The notes: generated by a model from the letters alone, not told the origin. 64,000 bases of DNA from Pseudeuparius sepicola (GCA_963920635.1 OY987299.1:26986901-27050900); one strand, 5' to 3'. Counted from the first letter of the stretch, positions 23,274 through 34,382 are shown. Program-made: numbers and translations.

Positions 23274-23645
23274 GACTCAATGTACAGCAGGTATGTGGTG
23301 ATTCAACATTTTGACCCACAAAATGGCTTTTTTCGATCTGTAGCGAGAAGCACGTATAATTTTAAATTTTTGGTCAATACAAATTTTAATCTAAGTAAAT
23401 ACTCACATTTTGAGACAAAAATTATTTAAAAATATTTATCGCAATGGCCGTTATTAGGCTTTTTGCGCAAATGCTAATAACGGCCATTGTGATAGATATT
23501 TTTAAATAATTTTTGTGTCAAAAATAGATTAAAATTTGTATTGACCAAAAGTTGAAAATTATGCGAGTTGCTCGCTACAGATCGAAAAAAGCCATTTTAT
23601 GGGTCGAAATGTTGAATCACCACGCACGTGGTGTACATTGAGTCA
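23274..23645. repeat. Long hairpin (foldback element)
   Basis: GACTCAATGTACA at the left pairs with TGTACATTGAGTC at the right. The arms of about 165 bp run in to GGCCGTTATTAG/CTAATAACGGCC around a loop of about 15 bp. Internal matches include GGTGATTCAACATTT. Non-coding. Confidence 0.75.
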
Positions 23646-23649
23646 TTAG

Positions 23650-25348
23650 GCATACCACGAGTTGTATTTAAAAGATAATTTAACAACTGCAAATAGTTAG
23701 TTCATTTGACAGCTGACATTTAGGTTGAAAATTCGTTTCTGAATGTTTTTTATTTTAATTTTTTGAAAGAAAGTCATGAATAGTTTTTTCTTAGAATTGA
23801 TTGGGAAATTTAGTGAAGGCAAAAAAGAATACCTTTCCAGTGGTGTACCATTTGTTATTAAAAAATATTGTGGTTGACCCCCACTCCTGCATTGGTCGAA
23901 GTAGACAGGCCGAATTATTTTTAATTTATAGCATTTAACGTGTGTGAACTCTACCACATATGCTTGCCTTTAGGAACTATAAAACTTTAAAAAAATTGAG
24001 CTTTGACAAACTAGAACGAAAACAATTAGGATTTCGATACTCAGTTATATGAAAAAATCTACATATTTTGACGTTTTCTATAGATTCTTGAAAGTTCTCG
24101 ACGTTTTCTATAGATTAGGTACATAAAAGTTGGATCACCCTGTATATTATGTGAAAAATAACTGGTGTGCGAATAATTGAAAATTCAAAGTATATCGTTC
24201 AACAAAACAGCAGGTAGAGTCCAAAATGGTATCTATAAAAAGAACAAAACTGTGTTGGTAAAGTATTATGCCTTATTTTTTTATTTATTTTATATTGTTT
24301 CGTCATAAAATTTCTAGTTTTAGTTTATTTTCGTGTGTTTCTATTGTGTAATAAGGGCATATAAACAATTGATATATGAGTCATTATTATTTTATGAATT
24401 TACAAATTCAAAACTCCGAAGCACCGAACAACTATAAATAACAAATATTTTAAAAAGTATGCCCTTTACCCACTGAGCGGCTCAACGTTTAAATTAAAGG
24501 CTGCAAATTTTATCCAGCATTAAATATAGACATTGTTACCTTATTAACTTAAAAGGATTATAGATAATAAACGACTTGCGTAAAAAATATACAAATTTAC
24601 TTTAAAAAGAATGGACAACAAATTACAATCACAATCTAGATTAATATTATATAATACTACTATTAGAGCTTTGGCCCAGTCTTCAATGAACTCCTTGTCT
24701 AAAATTATGATCAAATACTGGTAAGTAGCTAATTTATATCAATTTCTATCCAAAATCATAAATGCTAATATCCTAATGATCCGGCTAGATTCAATTTACG
24801 ATTTTGGATGGGTCCAAATCTCGAGTACAGAAACATTGGTTACAATGAATTTACAATTGACTAAACTTAACAGCTTAAGTACAAAGTAATATCACATAAA
24901 AAATACTTCAGTATATAAAAAGGTTTGTATTGTACATCAATACATACAATATACATAGCAACAGTACATTTATAGCACAGAAATGTATGGAGCAAATCAA
25001 GGGTGGTGGTTATGTTGAACAAAATAAAAATTGAAATAGAAAAACCTTATCTGCCTATCCAAATAAGATATGTGTGTATCAAACGAATGCAGTTACTTTA
25101 ATACTGGACAAATATATCTTATTAATAAAAATATATAAACTTAATCTTTGGAATGTACAGTTCTAAACAACTTCGATCTAAATTTCAACAACACTATTTA
25201 CTTAGTCAACTGGCCTACTAACTCTCTCACCACATCAAAATTTCCAAGACATTCCTTGAGAGCGCTTCTCAGTTTGAAATTCAGTTTGTTTTCCTTTGCC
25301 CATGCTTCACATGGTAGCATATAATTCCCAAATTTCCCTCTCCAAGTT
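23650..25348. other. Downstream region of dispatched; no gene seen
   Basis: AT-rich; part is probably the 3' untranslated region of dispatched (minus strand), with several TTTATT motifs (AATAAA on the minus strand). A tandem GACGTTTTCTATAGATT lies near 24070 and 24099. Confidence 0.4.
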
Positions 25349-28300
25349 TCAAGTATTTGGTAGCCCTGAGTTATCACAACTGTTGTGTCTTAGAGCAGTG
25401 AACAAATTCTCACATTTTCTTTTCGCCAATAATTTGATATCGCAACCTGTGCCTTCAGGGCCTTTTATCGCCAGCAAGGAACTTAGAACAAACGTAGCAT
25501 ACACCCATGAAACCGTCATTAAGATTATTAAAAAAGTACCTAATTGTTGGTAGGGCAAAACCCTAGCAGGTATCATAAACGCACCGGCTGCACCAGTCGT
25601 TAAAGCCGCCATCAGGGAAGGCCCCGACATACTGGACAAGGCGAAGAGGGTGGCTTTTTCGCGCTCCTTTTCAACAGATACTCTATAATTGATTGTATAA
25701 TGCAAGCTGAAATCTACCGACAATCCAATTGCTGTGGAGATAGCAACTGATTCCAGAACATTCAATTTCCATCCAAGCAGCACAATAAACGCAAGAACTA
25801 CAAATATACTGCAACTTATTGTAAAAATCGCAAAAATACTAATCAATATGCTTCGAGTGAACAGAATCAGAACTAGTAGCGCCAAGGCCATTGACACCCA
25901 CACAGCTGTCAGGGTGGACTTACCTAATTCTCTCTGTAAATCGTAAAATTCAAGTTCACTTATAAAAAAGCCGTTCTTCATAGTGTCTGGTGCCGAACTT
26001 AACTGTGACTGCATCCAGGACTCGACAACAGTAAAGAATTCGTTCATTTCTTCAAAGGACATAAAATAACTAAAGTTACTATAATACTCTACAACAACTG
26101 CTTTTATTGTCGGTGATTGGTCTTTGCTAAATTTAGGACCAGCTACATCAGAAACTAAGTTCTGGGGTGTCTGGTATATTTCTGCCAAATCTTGAATTAC
26201 ACAAGTATAAAAGACACTACGATTAAAAGGAAATTCTGATGTTTCGCAACAAGGACTTCGGTCTTGCTGGGTAACAGGTTCTATACACTTCCTTTGCATA
26301 GACTTAATAAAGGTGTCCATAAAACAATTAGGAAACATTGGGCTAAGGAAAGGATTGTAGAATGACTGTTGTTTCAAATTTTGACAGAACTCTAGAAACC
26401 ATTCCTGCGCACTCGCGTCGGCAATGTCGAAATTCTCATCCCAATTTAGGGAACCGAGGTCTGAGGGGTCTAGATAATTGCCATTATCACTGGGATGTAC
26501 GCCCCACACAAACCTCAATGGTAACTTGTAGAGTTCCACCTCCTTCCTTTTAAACCAAAAGTCATTTTTGTAATTAAAATCATACTGTTCAAAAACATTT
26601 GATTTTGAAAATAATTGGAATTCTGTGGAGTCTGGCAATTGCAAGCTTGGATAATAGAAAACTACAATTGCACTGATAATTGCTAGACTAGTAAAAAATA
26701 GCACCCAAAAAAGTTTCAATTTAAGCACATCGACAAAAAAGAGCTCCCGAAGTTTTGGAAAATTATCAATTTTTAAATCACTAAAACAACTTGTAAATAT
26801 GCTACACTGAGATGATCTTACAAAATATCGATGACAAATTTTTTTAAAAGGACTGCAGTTATTTTTACTTTTTGAAAAATATGATTTTTCCCAAATGACT
26901 ACTGATGCGGGAAACCAAGTCATCATCAAAAAGTAATTCACTACAACAGCCGTGCATGCAAATATACTGAAGCAACTTATGGCCGTCACTGAGCTAACAA
27001 ATGAGCCTAAAAAGGCCACTGCAGTCGTGATTGCTGTCACGAACATGCACACTAAAGCATGATTAAAGGTACTAACCATTACTTTATCTAGAAAGTGTTT
27101 ATTGTCTACCTGAATTTGTTTCTGCTTATAGATACTCCACGTTTTACAAAAAATAAACACATCATCTGATCCTATACCAATAGCAACCACTACTGCCATC
27201 AAATTCATAAATGGAAAGAATTTGATTTGGTAAATAAACGTGTACATGAAATAGGCTATCACCAGTGAAAATATTACTATTATTATTGTCATAATTGTAA
27301 GGAAAAATGAATCGGTATAGATCCAGATACACAAAAATATGAATAAAATACCAGATCCCATTAACCAAGTGTCTTCTACTAAGTACTCGTCAAATAACGC
27401 ATTTTTGATACCAAAATCAATTGCAACCACTTGCAATTCTTGCAAGTCTAGGTTTATTTTATTAATTTCGTGATAATATGGCATAATTGCTATGCTATGA
27501 GACAACGGTAGAAATATCATAACCTCCCTCAACTCAATTTTGGAATTGTTTGGTGATAAAAATGATTGGCTCGCTATAAAATTCAGTATGTTAAAAACTG
27601 CATCGTGTTTAATGCATTGCGAGGGTGCCTCACAGTATCCACTATTTTCAAAACAATCTGCATCGAGTTGTTTATTGAAAAAATACTGAGAACATTCTAT
27701 CAGCAAATATTTTGTGTAATTTATATCTTCTTCTGTTATAGCCAAACATGATGTCCTATTATTTAAGACTGCCACATAGTTGGGTAATGTCCATGGATTG
27801 CAACATTTCTTTGTGTCGTTCTTTTTATACATAAGTGTCTGATGAAAACACAATTCTTTGTAGTGCTTTATGCTGACTAAGTGATGCTCTATTTGGCACA
27901 TCGCTAAAAGGTCTTTTAAGGTAAATAAGTCCTTTCTTGTGCTTGATGCTAGAACTAGTTGGGCATACGCTTCATTTGGGGATCCGCAGAAAAAGTCTTG
28001 CATAGATGTGGCAATCAATTTCTTTGGGCCAGGATGCAAATCCTGCAATGTTTTCCATTTGTCTGCTGTTATAAGTACGCCAGAATTATTTCCTTCTTTC
28101 AGAGAAATATTCCCATAAACAGGCCTTTGTTTCTTTTTCTTTTTATTTTGTTTTCTCCTCGATGACTTATTTATTTCACTCAGATTTTTCATTCGAAAAA
28201 ATTCTTTCGGATTAGAAGTCAGCTCTCCCGAAGGACGGATGGCCTCTATTAATTTTTTCCAAGTTATGAGGCGATTTGATATTACAGTGCCTCTTGTCAC

Positions 28301-28486
28301 AAATCCCATACGAGGGTCTTTAAAAGTAGGAAATGATGCAGACTTTAAAGTAAACGGAATTACAATACATGTGCCGGAGAAAACCGTAACCGATATTAAA
28401 ATAATATAGGGGTGGTGAACCAAACAGTGTGAGAACCAATGAACAGCCATCATGCCAATATATTGTGCTACATTACTTCCCAAACT
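25349..28486 (-). CDS. disp: Dispatched homologue (RND/sterol-sensing transporter for Hedgehog release)
   Basis: One open exon encodes about 1044 residues. Dispatched releases cholesterol-modified Hedgehog from the plasma membrane of producing cells. Seen: a membrane segment near residue 25-45; MGFVTRGTVISNRLITWKKL just after it, a Dispatched hallmark; an ectodomain with KCCNPWTLPNYVAVLNN; a sterol-sensing block (about 375-530) with the charged GSDDVFIFC in TM4; a second ectodomain with FVWGVHPSDNGN; and a second block (about 870-1000) with GLSVDFSLHY in TM10. The acidic residues in TM4 and TM10 are those expected of RND-type transporters. The frame opens right behind an acceptor (TTTTTTAATGCAG at 28487), so an upstream exon coding the cytoplasmic N terminus is likely; the first in-frame ATG is at about residue 11. 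The protein ends soon after the last membrane segment, so the cytoplasmic tail is short. No breaks. Confidence 0.9.
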   Translation of the reverse strand, partial: SLGSNVAQYIGMMAVHWFSHCLVHHPYIILISVTVFSGTCIVIPFTLKSASFPTFKDPRMGFVTRGTVISNRLITWKKLIEAIRPSGELTSNPKEFFRMKNLSEINKSSRRKQNKKKKKQRPVYGNISLKEGNNSGVLITADKWKTLQDLHPGPKKLIATSMQDFFCGSPNEAYAQLVLASSTRKDLFTLKDLLAMCQIEHHLVSIKHYKELCFHQTLMYKKNDTKKCCNPWTLPNYVAVLNNRTSCLAITEEDINYTKYLLIECSQYFFNKQLDADCFENSGYCEAPSQCIKHDAVFNILNFIASQSFLSPNNSKIELREVMIFLPLSHSIAIMPYYHEINKINLDLQELQVVAIDFGIKNALFDEYLVEDTWLMGSGILFIFLCIWIYTDSFFLTIMTIIIVIFSLVIAYFMYTFIYQIKFFPFMNLMAVVVAIGIGSDDVFIFCKTWSIYKQKQIQVDNKHFLDKVMVSTFNHALVCMFVTAITTAVAFLGSFVSSVTAISCFSIFACTAVVVNYFLMMTWFPASVVIWEKSYFSKSKNNCSPFKKICHRYFVRSSQCSIFTSCFSDLKIDNFPKLRELFFVDVLKLKLFWVLFFTSLAIISAIVVFYYPSLQLPDSTEFQLFSKSNVFEQYDFNYKNDFWFKRKEVELYKLPLRFVWGVHPSDNGNYLDPSDLGSLNWDENFDIADASAQEWFLEFCQNLKQQSFYNPFLSPMFPNCFMDTFIKSMQRKCIEPVTQQDRSPCCETSEFPFNRSVFYTCVIQDLAEIYQTPQNLVSDVAGPKFSKDQSPTIKAVVVEYYSNFSYFMSFEEMNEFFTVVESWMQSQLSSAPDTMKNGFFISELEFYDLQRELGKSTLTAVWVSMALALLVLILFTRSILISIFAIFTISCSIFVVLAFIVLLGWKLNVLESVAISTAIGLSVDFSLHYTINYRVSVEKEREKATLFALSSMSGPSLMAALTTGAAGAFMIPARVLPYQQLGTFLIILMTVSWVYATFVLSSLLAIKGPEGTGCDIKLLAKRKCENLFTALRHNSCDNSGLPNT

Positions 28487-29250
28487 GCATTAAAAAACTG
28501 TTCCACTTCCACAAACCAAAATGTAAATGAGTTCTATACATAGTTACACATTTATTCTTCACATGGCCCATTCCTTGAAAGTCCCTAAAATGAAAATCAA
28601 TGTTTAATTCATTATAAGCTTTAAATACTCATTATATATATTAACTTCACCTTTTATTAGGGAGTTTTTTCAGTTTTTTTGTATAAAAATTGTTCTACTA
28701 TTTTATAGCAGCTGGAATATAATTTGCTATCGTGGAATTTTAACAAATCGCACTATTCCAAAATCGCGCACATGTATAATAATTCTGTGCACCAATAATG
28801 TGTTATCTCTGATATTATTATAATTATATTCCTTGGATTTGGCTCCAGGTGGCTCCAGTCACAGAATAACTATATAGGTTACTTTTCTCTTTATAAAATA
28901 AAGTAAAGGTATTCTGTGATAAAGGTTGGATAAAAGCCACAAAATATTAGGTTAGTTCTTCTTCTTCTCATCTTTTTATGGACTCTGCTCTTCTGAACAA
29001 TTGAGCCAATATGAGGCCTAGGACGGATATGTCCAGCTTTTGCTGTGTCCTCCTAACTTGGTAACTCGTCATTTCCTTTCCCTTCCTTTACCCTGCCGTT
29101 CCGTGTCTCTAACTCCCGCCCCGCCTGCCTTCCCTCCTTGGAGCCCTCCTCCTCCCGCCGACTCAGAGGAAACAGCCGACTACATGTGGCATTACGTGGC
29201 AGTGGCACTACCCACAGAGATCCTCAATCAACGTACAAAACAAACTATAC
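28487..29250. other. Upstream of the dispatched exon; repeat pieces
   Basis: No coding exon recognised. 29139-29190 (CCTCCTCCCGCCGACTCAGA) matches a piece at 57378-57428, a shared repeat of the kind found at the 3' end of LINE-like elements. Confidence 0.4.
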
Positions 29251-29252
29251 TA

Positions 29253-29733
29253 TGGAGGGTAGAGGTAAGGAGCACCATCTTATATGGGTGTTCTGTCCAA
29301 AAACTGTCGTCTAAAAGCATTAAATAGGATGGCGCTCGTGTTCTCCCCGGGTATGACCCGAACTTAGCGGTTGTAGTAGAGATGGGTAAGTCCGTTCATT
29401 TTACTACGACCGAATCGATCGGTGACCGATTTCAAAAAATATCGAATCACTTCATTCGGTCTTGGTTCGTTCAATCGTCGGCCGTTCGATGTGTGGACTG
29501 TGAAATGTCGGTAATAACCGACTGCTTTATGAATGGATCATTTCGATATGTTGAGATTCAGTCAATCAATATTTTAAAGTGATCGAATCACAGTGATTCA
29601 CGATTGACACATCTCTAGCAGAGTGGAAAGTAGCAATGTTCGGAGTGTAGATTTGGTACCCGGGGGCAACAGCAGCGCCATCTTAATTTAATGGTTTTGA
29701 CAGAGAGATGGTCCTCTTTACCTCTACCCTCCA
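29253..29733. mobile_element. TIR element, TGGAGGGTAGAGGTAA ends
   Basis: TGGAGGGTAGAGGTAAGGAG at the left is matched in reverse complement at the right (to 29733), followed inward by CACCATCT/GATGGT. A second element (29377-29617) sits inside it. No coding capacity. Confidence 0.65.
29377..29617. mobile_element. Probable hAT-type MITE nested in the preceding element
   Basis: It begins TAGAGATGGGTAAGTC and ends ACACATCTCTA, ends typical of hAT. The interior has repeated CGAATCGATCGG-like and GAATCA motifs in both orientations. No clean 8-bp target duplication was found. Confidence 0.5.
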
Positions 29734-29969
29734 TTTAATAGGGTGCGCGGAAAATCAATGACCAATAATGGATATACCAGTGACCCGCAGAAAGTTGGAC
29801 ACAAAAATTTAAAGGGTAGTCGAAAAAAATACAAAAAAGTTATTTTCTTTTTTTTGACTAGGTGGCTGTTACTTTAAAACTGACATCCACTTTTTACTCC
29901 AAACAACTTTTGTAAGAAACTTTTTACCGTATTTTAAAAAATAAGGGTCCTACTTTACTCTTGAGCTAT

Positions 29970-30194
29970 TGTGATATATTCATATCTTATTGAGTTTATT
30001 GTTTCGCCGTATAGGTACGATGTAAAAAACTAAGGTGTTTATTTCGTTCTGCACTGTGTCGAAGACACAGTTGGCTACGGGTATTCGATAGCATAGTACG
30101 ATTGTATACTTAAATTGTGAGATTTTTAAATAGATGTTTTTGTGACGTAGTGCGTGTTTCTGTAAATTCTCAACAAGCCCTACCATATATCACA
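29970..30194 (+). repeat. 5' LTR of the gypsy element
   Basis: 225 bp, TGTG...CACA ends, apparently identical to the 3' LTR; preceded by GCTAT. Confidence 0.95.
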
Positions 30195-30274
30195 AAAGTG
30201 GCGACGAGTTACATGCGGGAAAAGAAGTTCATATTAACGATTTTCCGCAAAATCCACGCAAGTAGAAGTGCAAG

Positions 30275-33200
30275 ATGGCAACCACGAATTTTGGACATCT
30301 TCGAGAATTCGACCCTGCCAATGCCGATTGGGTTATTTTCAAAAGAAGACTGGAAAATTATTTTCTAGCAAATGAAATCATTGATGTGGATAGAAGAAGA
30401 GCTATACTGCTTAACGCACTCACAGAAGACGCATATAAATTGGTGCATAATTTGTGTTTGCCGACTGAACCCGAAAAAAAGAAATACGATGAATTGGTGA
30501 AACTGTTATCGGAGTATTTCAAACCCACAATGTCAGTTTTTGCAGCACGTTATAAGTTTTATACTTCCCGAAAACTACCTACCGAATCAGCAAGAGAATG
30601 GTGTGCAAGAGTTCGTGAATTAGCCAACTTGTGCGATTTTGAAACAAATCAGCTACAGCAGATTCTGAGAGACCAGTTCATTATTGGATATGACAAAGGC
30701 GCAATTCAAGACCGACTTTTTGAAGAAAAGAAAACAGTGACATTGGAGAATGTCGTAGAGATAGCGACGGCCAAGGCCGCCGCACACCAGCATTTAAATT
30801 CCTACGAGAATTTGGGTATCAAAAAGGAACCAGTGGAACTTCAGTACGCCAGCAGCCGATCGATAAGGAATGGTTCTGCGCACACTCGCGGAATCGGGGG
30901 CGGCGGTACCGGCAGGAGCGGCAGTCAGCAGGCGGCGGCCAGAGCGCAGGGTACCCCCCGCGCCCCCCACCAAACCGCCATCGCCGCCGTCGCCGGGCCC
31001 GGGCCATCATATTATGGTACCGCGGCAGGCGCTCCAAGGGCACCGAAATGCGGTGTATGCGGACGAAGAAACCATCAGGCAGATAAGTGCTCATTCCGCG
31101 AATGTTTTTGCTACAAATGTAAAAATAAAGGGCATTTGGCTCCAATGTGTTCTAAAAAATACAATAATAATAAGGCATATCAAAATAATAGCCAGCATTT
31201 TTTAGAAGAATCGGGGGCTTCATTGTTTTCGTTAGATTCGAAGCGAGATTCTACACGAAATCCTCCGATTAAAATAAAAATTTTTGTCGATAAAAAGTCT
31301 TGTGTTTACACATTAGACACAGGTTCTGCGCGTAGTGTTGTTTCGGAAAATTATTTTATATCTAATTTTTCTCATAAATCCTTAATGCCACCTGATACTT
31401 TTTTTATTGTTTATGATGGAAATTATCTAACAACGACAGGATATTTTACTTGTAAAATTTTCTTTAATAATCAGGAAAAAGAATTAAAAATTCATGTAAT
31501 AAGTAATTCAATTGGACCACCTTTGTTAGGTAGAGATTTTTATTATCTATTTGGACTTGTCGTTGTTCCAAAAGAAAACCTTAATTTTGTTGAGGCTGAG
31601 CTACCTGCTGATTTAAAAATTTTACTTCAGAAATATAAACAAGTTTTTTTGCCAGGTTTGGGTACATTTACCAAAGGAACTATTTCTTTAGATTTAAAAA
31701 ATAGTTTAGTCAAACCAAAATTTTTTCGACCTCGCCCATTACCTTTTGCGATAAAGGGAAAAGTTGAACAAGAACTGGAGCGATTACAAGCTCAAGGAGT
31801 AATAGAATCTGTTCAATTTAGCGAATGGGGAACACCAATTGTTCCAGTTTTGAAACAAAATGGTGCAGTACGAATTTGTGGTGATTTTAAAGTTAGTGTG
31901 AATCCTTACATTGAAATCGATAAATACCCCCTTCCAAGAGTGGAGGAGCTTCTAGTTAAATTACAGGGCGGTACACATTTTACAAAATTAGATTTGTCTT
32001 CAGCTTATCAGCAAATATTATTGGATGACAAATCTCGGGAATTAGTTACAATATCCACCCACAAGGGTTTATTTCGTTACACGAGAGCTCCTTTTGGTAT
32101 TGCTAGTTTGCCGGCGAAATTTCAAAAAATTATGGATTCTTTGTTGCAAGATATTGACGGAACCATTGTTTTTCTTGATGATATTTTGGTTACCGGGTGT
32201 GACCGACAACAACACATTGAACGATTAAGAAAAGTTCTGTTTAGATTACAAGAGGCTGGCCTACGTTTGTGTTTGAATAAATGTGAATTTTTCAAACCTT
32301 CAATATCTTACTTAGGTTTCATTATTGACAGTCGCGGTGTATATACTTCCGAAGAAAAGATTTTAGCCATAAAAAATGCTCCAATTCCGGGTAATGTAAC
32401 ACAATTAAAATCTTTTCTTGGAATGGTAAATTTTTATGGAAAATTTATAAGAAATTTATCCATGATTTTACATCCGTTGTACCAGCTGTTAAAAGCAGAT
32501 ATAGATTGGGTTTGGTCACAAGAATGTGACAAAGCTTTTTGCAAGGTAAAAAAATTACTTGCGTCGGCTGATGTTCTGGTGCATTTTAATCCGGATTTAC
32601 CCATAAGATTATGTACAGATTCGTCAAATTATGGTTTTGGTGCTGTTCTTAGCCATATTATGCCAGACAAATCCGAAAGACCTATTGCTTACGCAAGCCG
32701 CACACTGTCAAAATCTGAAGAAAAATATAGCCAAATTGAAAAAGAGGCTCTTTCTTTAGTTTTTGGAGTATCAAAATTTTTTCAGTACATTTATGGAGTT
32801 AAATTTTATTTAGTAACTGACCATAAACCGCTAACGTACATTTTTAATCCAGAAAAGGGTATTCCCCAATTTTCAGCAAATCGATTAAGAAGATGGTCAA
32901 TTATCTTGTCAAATTTTGATTATGAAATTTGTTTTGTGAAATCGAATCAAAATTATGCCGATTCTCTATCAAGGTTACCTCTGGAAAACCCGAACGAAGA
33001 CAGCCATGCCGACGAAATCAATTTTGTAAATTATTTTTCTAATAATACAGATTTTCCAATTAATTTTAATCTTGTTAAATTGAAAACTGCCAAAGATGCA
33101 AGTTTAAATAAAGTTATAAATTTTATAAAGAACGGCTGGCCGAACAAGGTTCCAGATGAACTTAAAACGTATTTTCGTATCAGAAATGATCTTAGTTTAG

Positions 33201-34114
33201 AATCCGACTGTGTAATATGGAATAATCGAATAATAATTCCTTTTATATTACGTCCCGAATTACTTAAACAGCTTCATGCCAGTCACATGGGCGTAGTAAA
33301 AATGAAAAGCCTAGCCCGATCATACTTCTGGTGGCCTGGTTTAGACAAACAGATTGAACAAATTTGTCAATCATGTGAAAATTGTTTAATTCATAAAAAA
33401 TCACCAGACAAGGCAATACTTACCCCATGGCCTTATCCGCAAGAAGTATGGTCCCGCTTGCATTTAGATTTCATGGGGCCTTTTTTGAATAAACAGTTTT
33501 TAATTGTAATGGATGCATATTCAAAATGGGTTGAGGTGTTTCCTCTCAATTCAATAACCTCCAAAGTAACGATTGAAGTTTTGCGATCATTATTTGCCCG
33601 TTTTGGTCTTCCACACAAAATAGTGACAGATAATGCAACGACATTTTGTTCAAACGAATTTCAGTTATTTTTATCAAAGAATAGTTTGCAACATGTTACA
33701 TCTCCTCCTTTTCACCCATCTTCAAACGGAGCGGCGGAAAACGCAGTTAAAACGATAAAAAACGCTCTCAAAAATGCGTTAGGGAAAAATAGTACATTAG
33801 ACATTAACTGGGCATTGAATAATTTTTTGTTCGATTATAGAAACACAAAACACTGCAGTACAGGACTTAGCCCAGCAGAATTAATGTTTAACCGGAAATT
33901 ACGAACGCGTTTTGATTTGCTTAGACCCGAAAAGTCTATAAGTAATAACGATCTACAAAATAAAGTTTTAATAAGTCAAAATAAACAAAGAAAGTACCAC
34001 AAAGGTCGTCGAGTTGTATTATTTAATGTTGGCGAAACCGTAATTGTTAAAGATTATAGAAAAATAAATAAAGTTACTTGGATAAAGGGAACCATTGTAA
34101 AAAAAAATTGGTAA
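30275..34114 (+). CDS. Gag-Pol polyprotein of the gypsy element (1279 codons, C-terminus frameshifted)
   Basis: A single frame carries Gag (about 1-295) with capsid-like helices and two Cys/His knuckles (CGVCGRRNHQADKC and CYKCKNKGHLAPMC). Then come protease (LDTGSAR near 347, LLGRDF), reverse transcriptase (FLDDIL near 632), RNase H (CTDSSNYGFGA near 780) and integrase with an HHCC finger (HASHMGV ... CENC) and the Asp-Asp-Glu triad (LDFMGP, VTDNAT, NGAAENAV). A GC-rich Gly/Ala/Pro linker (about 30885-31040) between capsid and knuckles differs sharply from the rest. The frame stops at 34114 just after a run of nine A; the expected tail continues in another frame (34143-34382). Gag and Pol need no frameshift between them. 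Confidence 0.93.
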   Translation: MATTNFGHLREFDPANADWVIFKRRLENYFLANEIIDVDRRRAILLNALTEDAYKLVHNLCLPTEPEKKKYDELVKLLSEYFKPTMSVFAARYKFYTSRKLPTESAREWCARVRELANLCDFETNQLQQILRDQFIIGYDKGAIQDRLFEEKKTVTLENVVEIATAKAAAHQHLNSYENLGIKKEPVELQYASSRSIRNGSAHTRGIGGGGTGRSGSQQAAARAQGTPRAPHQTAIAAVAGPGPSYYGTAAGAPRAPKCGVCGRRNHQADKCSFRECFCYKCKNKGHLAPMCSKKYNNNKAYQNNSQHFLEESGASLFSLDSKRDSTRNPPIKIKIFVDKKSCVYTLDTGSARSVVSENYFISNFSHKSLMPPDTFFIVYDGNYLTTTGYFTCKIFFNNQEKELKIHVISNSIGPPLLGRDFYYLFGLVVVPKENLNFVEAELPADLKILLQKYKQVFLPGLGTFTKGTISLDLKNSLVKPKFFRPRPLPFAIKGKVEQELERLQAQGVIESVQFSEWGTPIVPVLKQNGAVRICGDFKVSVNPYIEIDKYPLPRVEELLVKLQGGTHFTKLDLSSAYQQILLDDKSRELVTISTHKGLFRYTRAPFGIASLPAKFQKIMDSLLQDIDGTIVFLDDILVTGCDRQQHIERLRKVLFRLQEAGLRLCLNKCEFFKPSISYLGFIIDSRGVYTSEEKILAIKNAPIPGNVTQLKSFLGMVNFYGKFIRNLSMILHPLYQLLKADIDWVWSQECDKAFCKVKKLLASADVLVHFNPDLPIRLCTDSSNYGFGAVLSHIMPDKSERPIAYASRTLSKSEEKYSQIEKEALSLVFGVSKFFQYIYGVKFYLVTDHKPLTYIFNPEKGIPQFSANRLRRWSIILSNFDYEICFVKSNQNYADSLSRLPLENPNEDSHADEINFVNYFSNNTDFPINFNLVKLKTAKDASLNKVINFIKNGWPNKVPDELKTYFRIRNDLSLESDCVIWNNRIIIPFILRPELLKQLHASHMGVVKMKSLARSYFWWPGLDKQIEQICQSCENCLIHKKSPDKAILTPWPYPQEVWSRLHLDFMGPFLNKQFLIVMDAYSKWVEVFPLNSITSKVTIEVLRSLFARFGLPHKIVTDNATTFCSNEFQLFLSKNSLQHVTSPPFHPSSNGAAENAVKTIKNALKNALGKNSTLDINWALNNFLFDYRNTKHCSTGLSPAELMFNRKLRTRFDLLRPEKSISNNDLQNKVLISQNKQRKYHKGRRVVLFNVGETVIVKDYRKINKVTWIKGTIVKKNW

Positions 34115-34142
34115 AACGACTTACATTGTAAATATTCCTGAG

Positions 34143-34382
34143 TTGGGTAATCTATCCTGGAAAAGGCACGTCAATCAAATAAAAAAAATTCACTTGTATG
34201 AATCTTCTTTAATAAATGGCAATCAGCAAGAAAATTTTGAAGTATCTGAAAATATTGTGGATGATATGCCTAGTCCAGTAGATGATGTAGAAAAAGTGGA
34301 AAATGTGCAGTGTAGTGCTCAAGGTGAACGCCCTAAACGCGAAAGAAAACAAATTGATAGATTAGTATACGACAAATTGTAA
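34143..34382 (+). pseudogene. Displaced C-terminal tail of the gypsy Pol
   Basis: About 79 codons, with WKRHVNQIKK near the start, the usual end of gypsy integrase regions, then an acidic Asp/Glu/Val stretch and a basic end (RPKRERKQIDRL). It is out of frame with the main gene by a single base in the A9 run near 34098-34106. The stop at 34380-34382 lies about 38 bp before the 3' LTR. Confidence 0.75.

Noticed and set aside
25296..28165. Several plus-strand frames under dispatched
   Set aside because: Antisense shadows of a strongly supported coding exon.
29980..30186. Minus-strand frame in the LTR, repeated at 34431-34637
   Set aside because: It is LTR sequence in antisense, duplicated because both LTRs are the same.
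30819..31205. Overlapping frames in both strands across the GC-rich linker
   Set aside because: High GC lowers stop frequency; the Gag-Pol frame explains the region.
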